From assembly GCF_001456955.1 (NCBI RefSeq), contig NZ_KQ758472.1, positions 16,241 to 80,240 on the forward strand: DNA of 64,000 nucleotides. The letters run 5' to 3'. The notes beneath the pieces were generated by a model. It had not been told where the DNA came from. It saw only the letters and a list, made by a program, of their open reading frames with translations, and ran no database searches. The first letter of the stretch is position 1, and every line of letters begins with the position of its first letter. A program made the position numbers and the translations under genes. Positions 8,425 through 17,835 of the stretch are shown here, piece by piece. The DNA comes from Microbacterium enclense (GTDB taxonomy: Bacteria > Actinomycetota > Actinomycetes > Actinomycetales > Microbacteriaceae).

Positions 8425-9299
8425 GAGAAGACCTTTCCGGGGAATCCGTGCGACCACTCCGCGCGGCCGTCGGTGCGCATGCGCACCCAGTGCGCGTTCC
8501 AGGATGCCGCGAGCTCGGGCCCGCCGTCGAAGAACAACGCCGTGGCGAGGGCGTCGGCCCGCATGGCCGTGTCGGCCAGCGCCCACGTGGCGGCGAAGGC
8601 GCGAACCGGTACCCCCGTGCGGGCATCGAGCACGTGGTGCAGACCGTCGCCCCAGGCGCGCCGGTTGATGGCCGATGCGCACAGCGCGGCGTCGGCAACG
8701 GTGACCACTCCGATCGCGAGCGTCGGATCGTACGGATGCTCGAGGCCCACGCGCACGGGTGTCCCCCGGGCCGCGAGATCGCCCGACGCGTCGACGACGA
8801 CATCGCCGTCGACGTGCGCGCGCACGGTGTCGAGCACGAGGTCGACCAGGCGTCCCTTGCCGAGGGCTCCGACGTCGATCGTCGACGGCGTCGACACGCT
8901 CAGCCGCCCCTCGCGCAGAGACACCGTCTCGCGCCACGCCGGCGACGGCTCGGGCGCGCCTGACGGCGCGAGCGACAGTCGCGCGTCGTATCCGAGGCGG
9001 GCCAGCGCATCGCCGACCAGCGGGTTGACGGCGCCGACCGTCGCCCGATCGAGCTCGTCGTACAGCGAGAGCATGGCATCCGCATCGGCCGGGGCGGGAA
9101 CGGATGCCGCGCGGCCCTGCGCCAGGGTGGTGATCATCGAATCGTCGCGGAAGCGCGACCATTCGCGGTCGAAGCGCTCGACGAGGGCCGACACGGCGTT
9201 GCGGACGACCGACGACAGCGGCTCGGCCGTGTCGATCGCCCACGACGTGCCGATCGCGTCGAAGGCCCAGGTCGAGCCCGTCGCGGTCGGGGTGGCCAT
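8421..9299 (-). CDS. apbE: FAD:protein FMN transferase (ApbE)
   Basis: ApbE moves FMN from FAD onto Ser/Thr of target proteins outside the membrane. The 292-residue sequence shows DVGALGKGRLVDLV (the DxGGxAKG region), DASGDLAARG, HHVLDARTGVPV (Asp-Thr-Gly metal and FAD site) and ADALATALF. The N terminus lacks an obvious lipobox or signal peptide, so export is uncertain. It lies 5 bases after the FMN-binding lipoprotein gene and overlaps the reductase gene by 4 bases, which places enzyme and presumed substrate in one operon. Confidence 0.93.
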   Translation of the reverse strand: MATPTATGSTWAFDAIGTSWAIDTAEPLSSVVRNAVSALVERFDREWSRFRDDSMITTLAQGRAASVPAPADADAMLSLYDELDRATVGAVNPLVGDALARLGYDARLSLAPSGAPEPSPAWRETVSLREGRLSVSTPSTIDVGALGKGRLVDLVLDTVRAHVDGDVVVDASGDLAARGTPVRVGLEHPYDPTLAIGVVTVADAALCASAINRRAWGDGLHHVLDARTGVPVRAFAATWALADTAMRADALATALFFDGGPELAASWNAHWVRMRTDGRAEWSHGFPGKVFS

Positions 9300-9304
9300 G
9301 CTCG

Positions 9305-9817
9305 TCAGGCCTTGGCCTCGGTCTTGATGGTCTCGATGGCGTTGTTGAAGCCGCCGCTCGTCAGCGACGAGCCGGCGACCTTGCTCACGGAGATCTCGTC
9401 GAGCTTCTTGCCGACGACCTCGCCCTGGATGCCGCCGATGAACTCGCTCTGGTAGCGCTTGGACTCGGCGGCCTGCGGGTCGCCGGTCACCTCGACCGCC
9501 GTGATGGTGTCGTCGGCGATCGTGAGGGTCACGTCGACGGTCTCGACGCTCTCGGGCGTGGCGTACTGACCGGTCGCCTCGTAGGTGCCGTCGGCGTAGG
9601 TGCCCGAAGACGTCGCGCTGCCGGTGGCGGCGCTCGCACTGGCCGAAGCGCTCGCGCTCGGCGCCGACGTGGCGGCGGGGGCGGATGCCGATTCGGCGGG
9701 GGCGGCGGCGTCGGTGTTCGTGCCGCCGGCGCAGCCCGCGAGGGTGACGATGCCGGCGACGCCCAGCAGGGCGGTGCCGATGCGGACGGGACGGGGTACG
9801 GCTGTGGTGCGGATCAT
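9305..9817 (-). CDS. FMN-binding-domain lipoprotein
   Basis: This is a secreted lipoprotein of 170 residues. It has a signal peptide with lipobox LAGC (Cys29), then an Ala/Ser-rich linker (about 31-72), then one FMN_bind domain beginning GTYADGTYEATG. AAGGAGGA precedes the ATG at good distance. The flavin-acceptor loop usually reads S/T-G-A-T/S; here it is AGSSLTS (148-154), so Ser151 is the likely acceptor and the preceding conserved Asp is missing. It is the first gene of an operon with apbE and the membrane reductase, so it is the probable extracytoplasmic electron carrier. A -10-like TACCGT lies at 9860-9865 on the minus strand. Confidence 0.88.
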   Translation of the reverse strand: MIRTTAVPRPVRIGTALLGVAGIVTLAGCAGGTNTDAAAPAESASAPAATSAPSASASASASAATGSATSSGTYADGTYEATGQYATPESVETVDVTLTIADDTITAVEVTGDPQAAESKRYQSEFIGGIQGEVVGKKLDEISVSKVAGSSLTSGGFNNAIETIKTEAKA

Positions 9818-9944
9818 GAGGGTCCTCCTTCGGTCGTGCCTCGCGGCGCGGTGCTGCTCACGGTAGGGACACGACCTTGACGGCAGCCCGGTTCATTCTT
9901 TTGTGCCGGCTGTGAGCGGGCGACCCGTGGGGAGGCCTCGGGAA

Positions 9945-10262
9945 CCGCACACAACCTCCGCGATGTGCACAACCTCCGCCGGGACCCGCCGAATCGCGCT
10001 GACTTTGCGCGCATCGCCGACGACGCGCACCGCGCCGCGACCCGAGGCGGCCGCACACAACCTCCGCGATGTGCACAACCTCAGCCGGGACCCGCCGAAT
10101 CGCGCTGACTTTGCGCACATCGCCGACCATGCGCACCGCGCCGCGACACGAGGCGGCCGCACACAACCTCCGCGATGTGCATATCCTCAGCCGAGACCCA
10201 CCGAATCGCACTGACTTTGCGCACATCGCCGACCATGCGCACCGCGCCGCGACACGCCGCCC
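9945..10262. repeat. Tandem array A, three units of 106 bp
   Basis: Three direct repeats start at 9945, 10051 and 10157, each 106 bp and about 90% identical. Every unit contains CTCCGCGATGTGCA on the left and TGCGCACATCGC (GCGC in unit 1) on the right, so GCGATGTGC and GCACATCGC can pair as a stem within a unit. Between prs and the flavin operon no gene is evident; the rest of 9818-10318 holds only the promoter region of the lipoprotein gene. The core GTGCACAACCTC is shared with array B at 26.3 kb. Confidence 0.9.
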
Positions 10263-10318
10263 TCACGTCACTCGGCCACCTCCCGCGCGAGGAGATGGCC
10301 GAGGAAAGCGGGCAGCGC

Positions 10319-11353
10319 TTACGCGTCGCCGCCGAACATACTCGTGACCGAGCCGTCTTCGAAGACCTCGTGGATCGCGCGGGCCAGCAGCGGCGCGATC
10401 GGCAGCACCGTGAGGCGGTCGAAATGACGCTCGGGAGCCAGCGGAACGGTGTCGGTGATGACGACCTCGTCGATCGCGGCATCCTGAAGGCGCTCGGTGG
10501 CCGGGTCGCTGAAGATCGCGTGGGTCGCGGCGACGATCACCTTGCGGGCGCCGTTGGCCTTGAGCGCCTGCGCCGCCTTCTGGATGGTTCCGCCGGTGTC
10601 GATCATGTCGTCGACGAGCAGACAGGTGCGGCCGTTGACGTCACCGACGATCTCGTGCACCGAGACCTGGTTGGCGACCTTCGGGTCGCGACGCTTGTGG
10701 ATGATCGCGAGCGGCGCACCCAGGCTGTCGGACCACGTGTCGGCCACACGCACGCGGCCCATGTCGGGCGAGACGACCGTGAGCGTCTCGCGGTCCTCGC
10801 CGGTGAGCTTCTGCTCGAAGTGCTCGAGCAGCACGGGCTTGGCGAAGAGGTGGTCGACGGGGCCGTCGAAGAAGCCCTGGATCTGCGCGGCGTGCAGGTC
10901 GACGCTCATGATGCGGTCGGCTCCGGCCGTCTTGAGCAGGTCGGCGACGAGTCGCGCGCTGATGGGCTCGCGTCCACGGCCCTTCTTGTCTTGCCGCGAG
11001 TACGGGAAATAGGGCGCCACGACGGTCACGCGCTTGGCGGACGCACGCTTGAGCGCGTCGAGCATGATGAGCAGCTCCATCAGCCACTCGTTGACCGGCG
11101 GGCCGAACGACTGCACGACGAAGACGTCGCAGCCGCGGATCGACACCTCGAAACGGGTGTAGATCTCGCCCGAGGCGAAGGTGCGGTGCTCGGTGGGGGC
11201 GAGCTCGGTGCCGAGGTGCTGCGCCACCTGCGCGGCCAGCTCGGGGTGCGAGCGACCGGTCGCGACGACGAGCCGCTTCTTGGTCTTGGCGACGAGCCCG
11301 GGGGCGATGCCGTTGTCGCGGTCGAGGTCTACACGGTTCTTCTTACGAGCCAT
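10319..11353 (-). CDS. prs: Ribose-phosphate pyrophosphokinase
   Basis: The enzyme makes PRPP from ribose 5-phosphate and ATP for nucleotide, His and Trp synthesis. It has 344 residues. Visible are PPVNEWLMELLIMLDAL, YFPYSRQDKKGRGREPISA (catalytic flexible region), DLHAAQIQGFF, and the PRPP-binding loop LLVDDMIDTGGT. ATG 11353 is preceded by AGGAAG at good distance; the frame is open further upstream but only through glmU. It overlaps the end of glmU by 11 bases, the standard actinobacterial glmU-prs coupling. Array A begins about 55 bases after its stop. Confidence 0.97.
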   Translation of the reverse strand: MARKKNRVDLDRDNGIAPGLVAKTKKRLVVATGRSHPELAAQVAQHLGTELAPTEHRTFASGEIYTRFEVSIRGCDVFVVQSFGPPVNEWLMELLIMLDALKRASAKRVTVVAPYFPYSRQDKKGRGREPISARLVADLLKTAGADRIMSVDLHAAQIQGFFDGPVDHLFAKPVLLEHFEQKLTGEDRETLTVVSPDMGRVRVADTWSDSLGAPLAIIHKRRDPKVANQVSVHEIVGDVNGRTCLLVDDMIDTGGTIQKAAQALKANGARKVIVAATHAIFSDPATERLQDAAIDEVVITDTVPLAPERHFDRLTVLPIAPLLARAIHEVFEDGSVTSMFGGDA

Positions 11354-12791
11354 CGGCCGCTTCCTGTTCAGCCCGAGCCCGCGCGGCCACGTCGGCCGCT
11401 GCGGTGCCCGGTCGGTTCTTCTCGACCCACCCCTCGATGTTCCGCTGGGGTGCCACACTGAGTGCCAGTGCGCCGGCCGGAACGTCCTTGCGGATCACCG
11501 CGCCGGCGCCCGTCTTGGCGCCGTCTCCAATCGTAACCGGCGCCACGAAGACGTTGTGCGATCCGCTGTGCACCTCGTCGCCGATGACCGTGCGGTGCTT
11601 GGTCAGATCGTCGTAGTTCGCGGTGATCGCGCCGGCGCCGAGGTTGACCCCGCGGCCGATGTCGGTGTCGCCGATGTAGGAGAGGTGGGGCACCTTGCTG
11701 CCCTCGCCGATGGAAGAGTTCTTCACCTCGACGAAGGTGCCGACCTTGCCCTTCACGCCCACGCGGGCGTTGGCGCGCAAGTAGGCGAAGGGTCCGACGG
11801 TCGCGCCCGCGTCGACGACGGCGAGCGTCGCGTCGGAGCGGGTGATCGTGGCATCCTCTCCCACCTCGCAGTCGACGAGGCTGGTGTCGGGGCCGATCGT
11901 CGCACCCGAGGCGATGACGGTGGCGCCGCGCACGTGGGTGTTCGGGAGGATGGTCACGTCGGGGGCGAGGGTCGCCGTGACGTCGATCCAGGTCGTGGCG
12001 GGGTCGACGACCGTGACGCCCTCGAGCTGCCACCGCCGCACGGTGCGGGCGTTGAGAGTGCGCCCGGCCTCCGACAGCTGCACCCGATCGTTCACGCCGA
12101 GGGCGGCCGAGGCGTCGGGGGTGAGGGATGCCGCGACCCCCAGCTGCGCGTCACGCAGAAGCCCGATGACATCGGTGAGGTATTTCTCGCCCTGCGCGTT
12201 GTCGGTGCCGACGAGCGCGAGCTGCGTGCGCAGGGGAGCGGCCTGGAAGACGTACACGCCCACGTTGATCTCGGTGACGGCCGCCTCGTCGTCGGTGGCA
12301 TCCTTCTGCTCGACGATGCGGCGCACGCCGTCGACCTCGTCGCGCAGGATGCGGCCGTAGCCGAACGGCTGGTCGACGCGGGCACTCAACAAGGTCACGG
12401 CGGTGCCGCCCGAGCGGTGCGTCGCGAGCAGCTCGGTGAGGGTGCCGGTCTCGAGAAGCGGCACGTCGGCGCTCAGCACGAGCACGTCGCCCTCGAAGCC
12501 CTCGAGCGCGCCGAGCGCGGCCTCGACCGCGCGACCGGTGCCCGGCACCTCGTCTTGATCGACGACGATCACGCCGGGGGCGAGCTCGGCGACGGTCTCG
12601 GCGACGAGCTCGCGCTCGTGCCGCACGACCACGACGATGCGCGCCGGATCGAGGGATGCCGCGGTGTCGAGCACGTGACCGACGAGCGGGCGACCGCCGA
12701 CGGGGTGCAGCACCTTGGGAGTGCGGGAGCGCATGCGCGTTCCCTGACCCGCGGCGAGGACGACGACGGCCAACTCGGTCGGTGATGTCAT
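11343..12791 (-). CDS. glmU: Bifunctional UDP-GlcNAc pyrophosphorylase / GlcN-1-P acetyltransferase
   Basis: GlmU acetylates glucosamine 1-phosphate and couples it to UTP, giving UDP-GlcNAc for peptidoglycan. The 482 residues show the uridyltransferase signature LAAGQGTRMRSRTPKVLHP at about 12-30 and a C-terminal left-handed beta-helix of hexapeptides. The acetyltransferase residues are in KNSSIGEGSKVPHLSYIGD and ANYDDLTKHRT. The ATG is separated from the 3' end of tRNA-Gln by a single base, so any Shine-Dalgarno would lie in the tRNA acceptor stem. Translation is therefore probably leaderless. It runs directly into prs. Confidence 0.96.
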   Translation of the reverse strand: MTSPTELAVVVLAAGQGTRMRSRTPKVLHPVGGRPLVGHVLDTAASLDPARIVVVVRHERELVAETVAELAPGVIVVDQDEVPGTGRAVEAALGALEGFEGDVLVLSADVPLLETGTLTELLATHRSGGTAVTLLSARVDQPFGYGRILRDEVDGVRRIVEQKDATDDEAAVTEINVGVYVFQAAPLRTQLALVGTDNAQGEKYLTDVIGLLRDAQLGVAASLTPDASAALGVNDRVQLSEAGRTLNARTVRRWQLEGVTVVDPATTWIDVTATLAPDVTILPNTHVRGATVIASGATIGPDTSLVDCEVGEDATITRSDATLAVVDAGATVGPFAYLRANARVGVKGKVGTFVEVKNSSIGEGSKVPHLSYIGDTDIGRGVNLGAGAITANYDDLTKHRTVIGDEVHSGSHNVFVAPVTIGDGAKTGAGAVIRKDVPAGALALSVAPQRNIEGWVEKNRPGTAAADVAARARAEQEAADGS

Positions 12792-12792
12792 G

Positions 12793-12864
12793 CTCCGCCG
12801 CCAGGATTCGAACCTAGACCTAACAGCTCCAAAGGCTGTCGTGCTGCCGTTACACCACGGCGGA
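12793..12864 (-). tRNA. tRNA-Gln (anticodon TTG)
   Basis: This is a 72-nt tRNA read on the minus strand. The acceptor stem TCCGCCG pairs perfectly with CGGCGGA, and the discriminator is G, as usual for tRNA-Gln. The anticodon arm is ACAGC-CTTTGGA-GCTGT with anticodon TTG, and the T arm has loop TTCGAAT. CCA is not encoded; the next bases are C and then the ATG of glmU. A minus-strand -10 (CAGACT, 12887-12892) lies upstream. Confidence 0.97.
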
Positions 12865-12866
12865 CC

Positions 12867-12880
12867 GTGCCCGCGGGCAC
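12867..12880. promoter_or_regulatory. 14-bp perfect palindrome
   Basis: GTGCCCGCGGGCAC is a perfect palindrome between the tRNA 5' end and its -10, and about 70 bases upstream of the divergent marR gene. It could be an operator for the MarR protein, but no functional evidence is visible. Confidence 0.35.
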
Positions 12881-12936
12881 CGGTCAAGTCTGCCAGACGG
12901 CGCGGCCCCGCACCCGCGCCTTCCCACAGGGACCGC

Positions 12937-12942
12937 CATAAT
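12937..12942 (+). promoter_or_regulatory. -10 of leaderless marR transcript
   Basis: CATAAT is followed by exactly six bases (GAGACC) and then GTG 12949. This places the expected transcription start on the start codon. Confidence 0.55.
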
Positions 12943-12948
12943 GAGACC

Positions 12949-13446
12949 GTGAGCCGGGACAGCGACGAGGTGGATCGCATCGTCGACGCCTGGGTCCGGC
13001 AACGTCCCGACCTGGACTTCTCGCCCCTCGAGGTGCTGTCGCGCGTGGCGCGGCTCTCACGCCACCTCGACATCGCCCGCAAAGAGGCGTTCCGCCGCAG
13101 CGACATCGAGTCGTGGGAATGGGACGTGCTCTCCGCGCTCCGTCGCGCCGGCGAGCCGTACCAGTTGAGCCCGAAGCAACTGCTGCAGCAGACCCTCGTC
13201 TCCAGCGGCACCATGACCAACCGGATCGACCGCCTCGTCGCCCGCCGGTTCGTGCGGCGCGAAGCCGATCCCGGAGACGGACGGAGCATCCTCGTGACCC
13301 TGACCGACGACGGCCGCGTGCGCGTGGATGCCGCCATCACCCGCCTCGTCGATGCCGAGGCCCTCCTGCTCGAGGGCCTCTCGCGCGGCGATCGCGAGCG
13401 CCTCGCGACGCTGCTGCGCAAGCTGAGCCTCGGATTCGACGCATGA
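12949..13446 (+). CDS. MarR-family transcriptional regulator
   Basis: This is a winged-helix regulator of 165 residues. The core ESWEWDVLSALRRAG, SPKQLLQQTLVSSGTMTNRIDRL (recognition helix region) and the wing VRREADPGDGRSILVTLTDDG are typical of MarR proteins that sense phenolic or other small ligands. GTG 12949 is chosen because it stands six bases after a -10 hexamer and gives a normal length; the open frame upstream runs through the tRNA and is not credible. The stop overlaps the next gene (ATGA), so that membrane protein is a probable target or partner. Confidence 0.9.
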   Translation: MSRDSDEVDRIVDAWVRQRPDLDFSPLEVLSRVARLSRHLDIARKEAFRRSDIESWEWDVLSALRRAGEPYQLSPKQLLQQTLVSSGTMTNRIDRLVARRFVRREADPGDGRSILVTLTDDGRVRVDAAITRLVDAEALLLEGLSRGDRERLATLLRKLSLGFDA

Positions 13447-13955
13447 GCGCCCCCGTCGCCTCCCCGTCGCGGTGGCGCGGCGTGCGCGCATGGTTCGACG
13501 TGCGCTTCCGCTCCCCCGCCGCGATCTACGGCCTGATCGTCTTCGCCGCGTTCGTGACGATCGCCGACGACCATGCCGAGACGGTGGGCGAGGTACTGCT
13601 CAGCGCATCCAGCTCGCTCGTCGTGTTCTTCATCGCCCACGTCTTCGCCCACACCCTCACCCAGCACGCGGAGCACGGTCTCTGGCACGCGACGCTCGAC
13701 GGCGTCCGTCATGGCGCTGGCATGCTCTACGCCTCGGTGCCGTCGGTGCTCGCGCTCGTGTTCGCCGACGCGGCGGGCATGTCGGTCGACGACGCGTCGG
13801 AGCTGTGCGGCTGGTCGACGTTCGTGGTGCTGGGGATCCTCGGCTACTTCGCCTACGCGCGGCGCAGGGCGCACCTCGTGATGCGCCTGCTCGGCGCGTT
13901 CGCGACCGCGTGCCTGGGCCTGTTCATCGTCGTGCTCGAGTACGCGGTGCACTGA
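13443..13955 (+). CDS. Small integral membrane protein coupled to MarR regulator
   Basis: I do not recognise a named family. The 170-residue protein has four hydrophobic segments (roughly 27-45, 52-75, 92-110 and 122-168). Conserved-looking histidines lie in FFIAHVFAHTLTQHAEHG and further charged residues in DGVRHGAG, between helices. It starts inside the marR stop codon, so the two are coupled. A function in efflux or stress is possible only by analogy with other marR-linked membrane genes. Confidence 0.7.
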   Translation: MSAPVASPSRWRGVRAWFDVRFRSPAAIYGLIVFAAFVTIADDHAETVGEVLLSASSSLVVFFIAHVFAHTLTQHAEHGLWHATLDGVRHGAGMLYASVPSVLALVFADAAGMSVDDASELCGWSTFVVLGILGYFAYARRRAHLVMRLLGAFATACLGLFIVVLEYAVH

Positions 13956-13979
13956 GCCCGCGAGCCGCCGCCCCTTCGT

Positions 13980-14176
13980 GCCGGGAGGGCTTCCCGGGAG
14001 CGGAGGACGGATGCCGCGGAAACGATCCTCCGTAGCCGCGATCTCCTCCGCTCACCGGCTGACCGAGCCGCGCGTCGCGCGAGAACCCGACGCCCGCGCC
14101 GGGAGGAATTCCCGGGAACGGAGGACGGATGCCGCACAGATGCTCCTCCGCAGCCGCGATCTCCTCCGGTCGCGGG
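13980..14176. repeat. Two-copy intergenic direct repeat
   Basis: Two copies of an approximately 78-bp element begin at about 13980 and 14099 (offset about 119). Each starts CCGGGAGG, runs through CCCGGGA, GGAGGACGGATGCCGC and a TCCTCCG, and ends AGCCGCGATCTCCTCCG. GGAGGA and TCCTCC within each copy can pair. It fills the space between two convergent transcription units and may act as a terminator; no gene is seen. Confidence 0.8.
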
Positions 14177-14201
14177 GCTCACCCTCGCGGCGGACCGGCG
14201 C

Positions 14202-15995
<1,794 letters not shown>

Positions 15996-16076
15996 ATCCG
16001 TCCCAGGCTACGCGGTGCCCGGCGCGGTGCAGTGCGCTGCGGTCGCGATGCCGACGCGTGGCATCCGGGAACCACA

Positions 16077-16108
16077 GCGGGGCCGCCCGGCGAACCGGAC
16101 GACCCCGC
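16077..16108 (-). terminator. Strong hairpin after osmoprotectant operon
   Basis: Read on the minus strand, GCGGGG..CCGG, loop TTCG and CCGG..CCCCGC form a long GC stem starting 15 bases past the stop of the substrate-binding protein gene. The UUCG tetraloop makes it very stable. There is no U tract, as is common in actinobacteria. Confidence 0.6.
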
Positions 16109-16122
16109 GATGAGAAGACGAC

Positions 16123-17040
16123 TCAGAAGCCGTTGGCGGCGAGCCACTCCTCGGCGATGTCGGCCGACGACTCCTGGTCGACGGTCGACTTCACGTTCAG
16201 CTCGACGAGACCCTCGGGCGTGAGCGCTGCGCTGACCTTGTTGAGCACGTCGGCCACGTCGGCGGCGACGTTCGAGTTGACCACCGGCACGACGTTCGAG
16301 GCCAGGAACAGGCCCTTCGGGTCGGTGAGGGTGACCAGATCGTCGGTCTGGATGCGCGGGTCGGCCGTGTAGACGTTCGCGACCTGGATCGTGCCGGCGA
16401 CGAGGTCGTCGACGGTGGTCTCACCGGTGGGCGAGAACTGCACCGTGACGCCGTAGGTCGACTGCAGGCCGGTGGGGCCGTACGGACGCTCGGCGAGTTC
16501 GGCGTTGCCGCCGAGGGTCACACCCGAGGTCACCTTGGCGAGATCGGCGATCGAGGTGAGGCCGTTCGCGTCGGCGAACGCCTTGGTCACCGTGTACGAG
16601 TCCTGGTCGGTGGCCTCGGACTGGTCGAGCACCTCGAGGCCCTCGGGCAGGGCGGCGGGGAGCGCCGCGTACACCTCGTCGGCGGTGCGCGCCGTGGTCT
16701 CGGCGTCGAAGAACTGCAGCAGGTTGCCGGTGTACTCCGGGAACACCGACACGGTGCCGTCTTCGAGCAGCGGGATGTAGGCGTCGCGCTGACCGATCTG
16801 GAACTGGCGGGTCACGGTCTTGCCCGCGCTCTCCAGAGCCTGGGCGTAGATCTCGGCGATGATCTCGTTCGAGTAGTACGCCTGCGAGCCGACGACGATG
16901 GTGTCGGACGAGGCCGAGGCGTCTCCGCCGCCGTTGCTGAGGGGGTCGCTCGATCCGCCGGCGCAACCGGCGAGGGCGATCGAAGCGACAGCGAGGCCGG
17001 CGAAGACGCCGAGGCCCTTCCGGGTTCGTGCTGTGAACAT
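16123..17040 (-). CDS. Osmoprotectant ABC importer, substrate-binding lipoprotein
   Basis: This is the extracytoplasmic binding protein of an OpuB/ProX-type importer (glycine betaine, choline or related). Of 305 residues, the signal peptide ends in lipobox LAGC (Cys25), followed by a Gly/Ser linker and then the OpuAC/ProX domain beginning DTIVVGSQAYYSNEI. The typical VFPEYTGNLLQFF, TLGGNAELAERPYGPTGLQ and QVANVYTADPRI are present. It is the last gene of a four-gene operon (ATPase, two permeases, binding protein), an order common in actinobacteria. AAAGAGAG precedes the ATG by 7 bases. The exact ligand cannot be fixed. Confidence 0.92.
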   Translation of the reverse strand: MFTARTRKGLGVFAGLAVASIALAGCAGGSSDPLSNGGGDASASSDTIVVGSQAYYSNEIIAEIYAQALESAGKTVTRQFQIGQRDAYIPLLEDGTVSVFPEYTGNLLQFFDAETTARTADEVYAALPAALPEGLEVLDQSEATDQDSYTVTKAFADANGLTSIADLAKVTSGVTLGGNAELAERPYGPTGLQSTYGVTVQFSPTGETTVDDLVAGTIQVANVYTADPRIQTDDLVTLTDPKGLFLASNVVPVVNSNVAADVADVLNKVSAALTPEGLVELNVKSTVDQESSADIAEEWLAANGF

Positions 17041-17076
17041 GGGTGCTCTCTTTCTGGTGAACAGGATTCGGGTGGG

Positions 17077-17835
17077 TCAGGGAGTCGCCGGTGGCGCCGT
17101 CGGCGCCCCCACGGCGATGGCCTCGGCGCGACGCTGCCGGGCGGAACGGCGCTGCGGCTGCGACGCGCCGGCGACACGGATGCCGCGGGGCACGACGAGG
17201 TGCTGGAGCAGGGCGAACAGCCCGTCGGTGATCAGGGCGAGCAGGGCGACCAGGATCGCGCCGCCGATGAGGATGTCGAATCGACGGAGCGGGATGGCCG
17301 CGATGATGTACTGCCCGAGTCCGCCGAGGCCGATGTAGGCGGCGATCGTCACGGTCGCGAGCACCTGCAGGGTCGCTGCGCGGATGCCGCCGACGAGAAG
17401 AGGGAGCCCGAGGGGCACCTCGATGCGCCAGAAGACCTGCATCTCGGTCATGCCCATCGAGCGGCCCGCGTCGATGACCCGCCGGTCGATGGCCTCGAAC
17501 CCGGTGTACGCACCGGCCAGAAGCGACGGGATCGCGAGGATGACGAACGAGATGACCGCCGCCTCGGGCTTGTGCAGCACGCCCAGCAGCAACGTCAGCA
17601 GAATGAGCAGGCCGAAGGAGGGGATGGCACGCGCGGCACCCGAGATCGCGACGGCGGTCTCGCGGCCCTTGCCGGTGTGGCCGATGTACCAGCCGAGCGG
17701 GATGGCGATGGCCCCCGCGATGAGGATCGCCACGAGCGTGTAGAGAAGCTGCACGCCGACCGCGACGGGAATCGCGTCGAATTGCCCCGGGTCTCCCGAG
17801 AAGATCCAGGCGATGGCCTCGCCGATGAGGTTCAT
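17077..17835 (-). CDS. Osmoprotectant ABC importer permease 2
   Basis: This is an inner-membrane permease of 252 residues with the BPD_transp_1 fold (five or six helices). The coupling (EAA) loop reads DAGRSMGMTEMQVFWRIEVP and the following GLPLLVGGIRAATLQVLATVT is typical of OpuBB/OpuBD. The N terminus (MNLIGEAIAWIFSG) is short and the C terminus carries a basic, Ala-rich tail of about 35 residues. It overlaps the other permease gene by 4 bases (ATGA) and lies 36 bases before the binding-protein gene. Confidence 0.92.
   Translation of the reverse strand: MNLIGEAIAWIFSGDPGQFDAIPVAVGVQLLYTLVAILIAGAIAIPLGWYIGHTGKGRETAVAISGAARAIPSFGLLILLTLLLGVLHKPEAAVISFVILAIPSLLAGAYTGFEAIDRRVIDAGRSMGMTEMQVFWRIEVPLGLPLLVGGIRAATLQVLATVTIAAYIGLGGLGQYIIAAIPLRRFDILIGGAILVALLALITDGLFALLQHLVVPRGIRVAGASQPQRRSARQRRAEAIAVGAPTAPPATP

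Noticed and set aside
9858..10226. Overlapping frames on both strands through array A
   Set aside because: The frames come from GC-rich repeats of 106 bp (not a multiple of three), so they do not repeat the same peptide, and none has a start signal.
12790..12948. Longer N terminus for the MarR protein
   Set aside because: The upstream frame runs through tRNA-Gln on the opposite strand. GTG 12949 fits the leaderless -10 and the family length.
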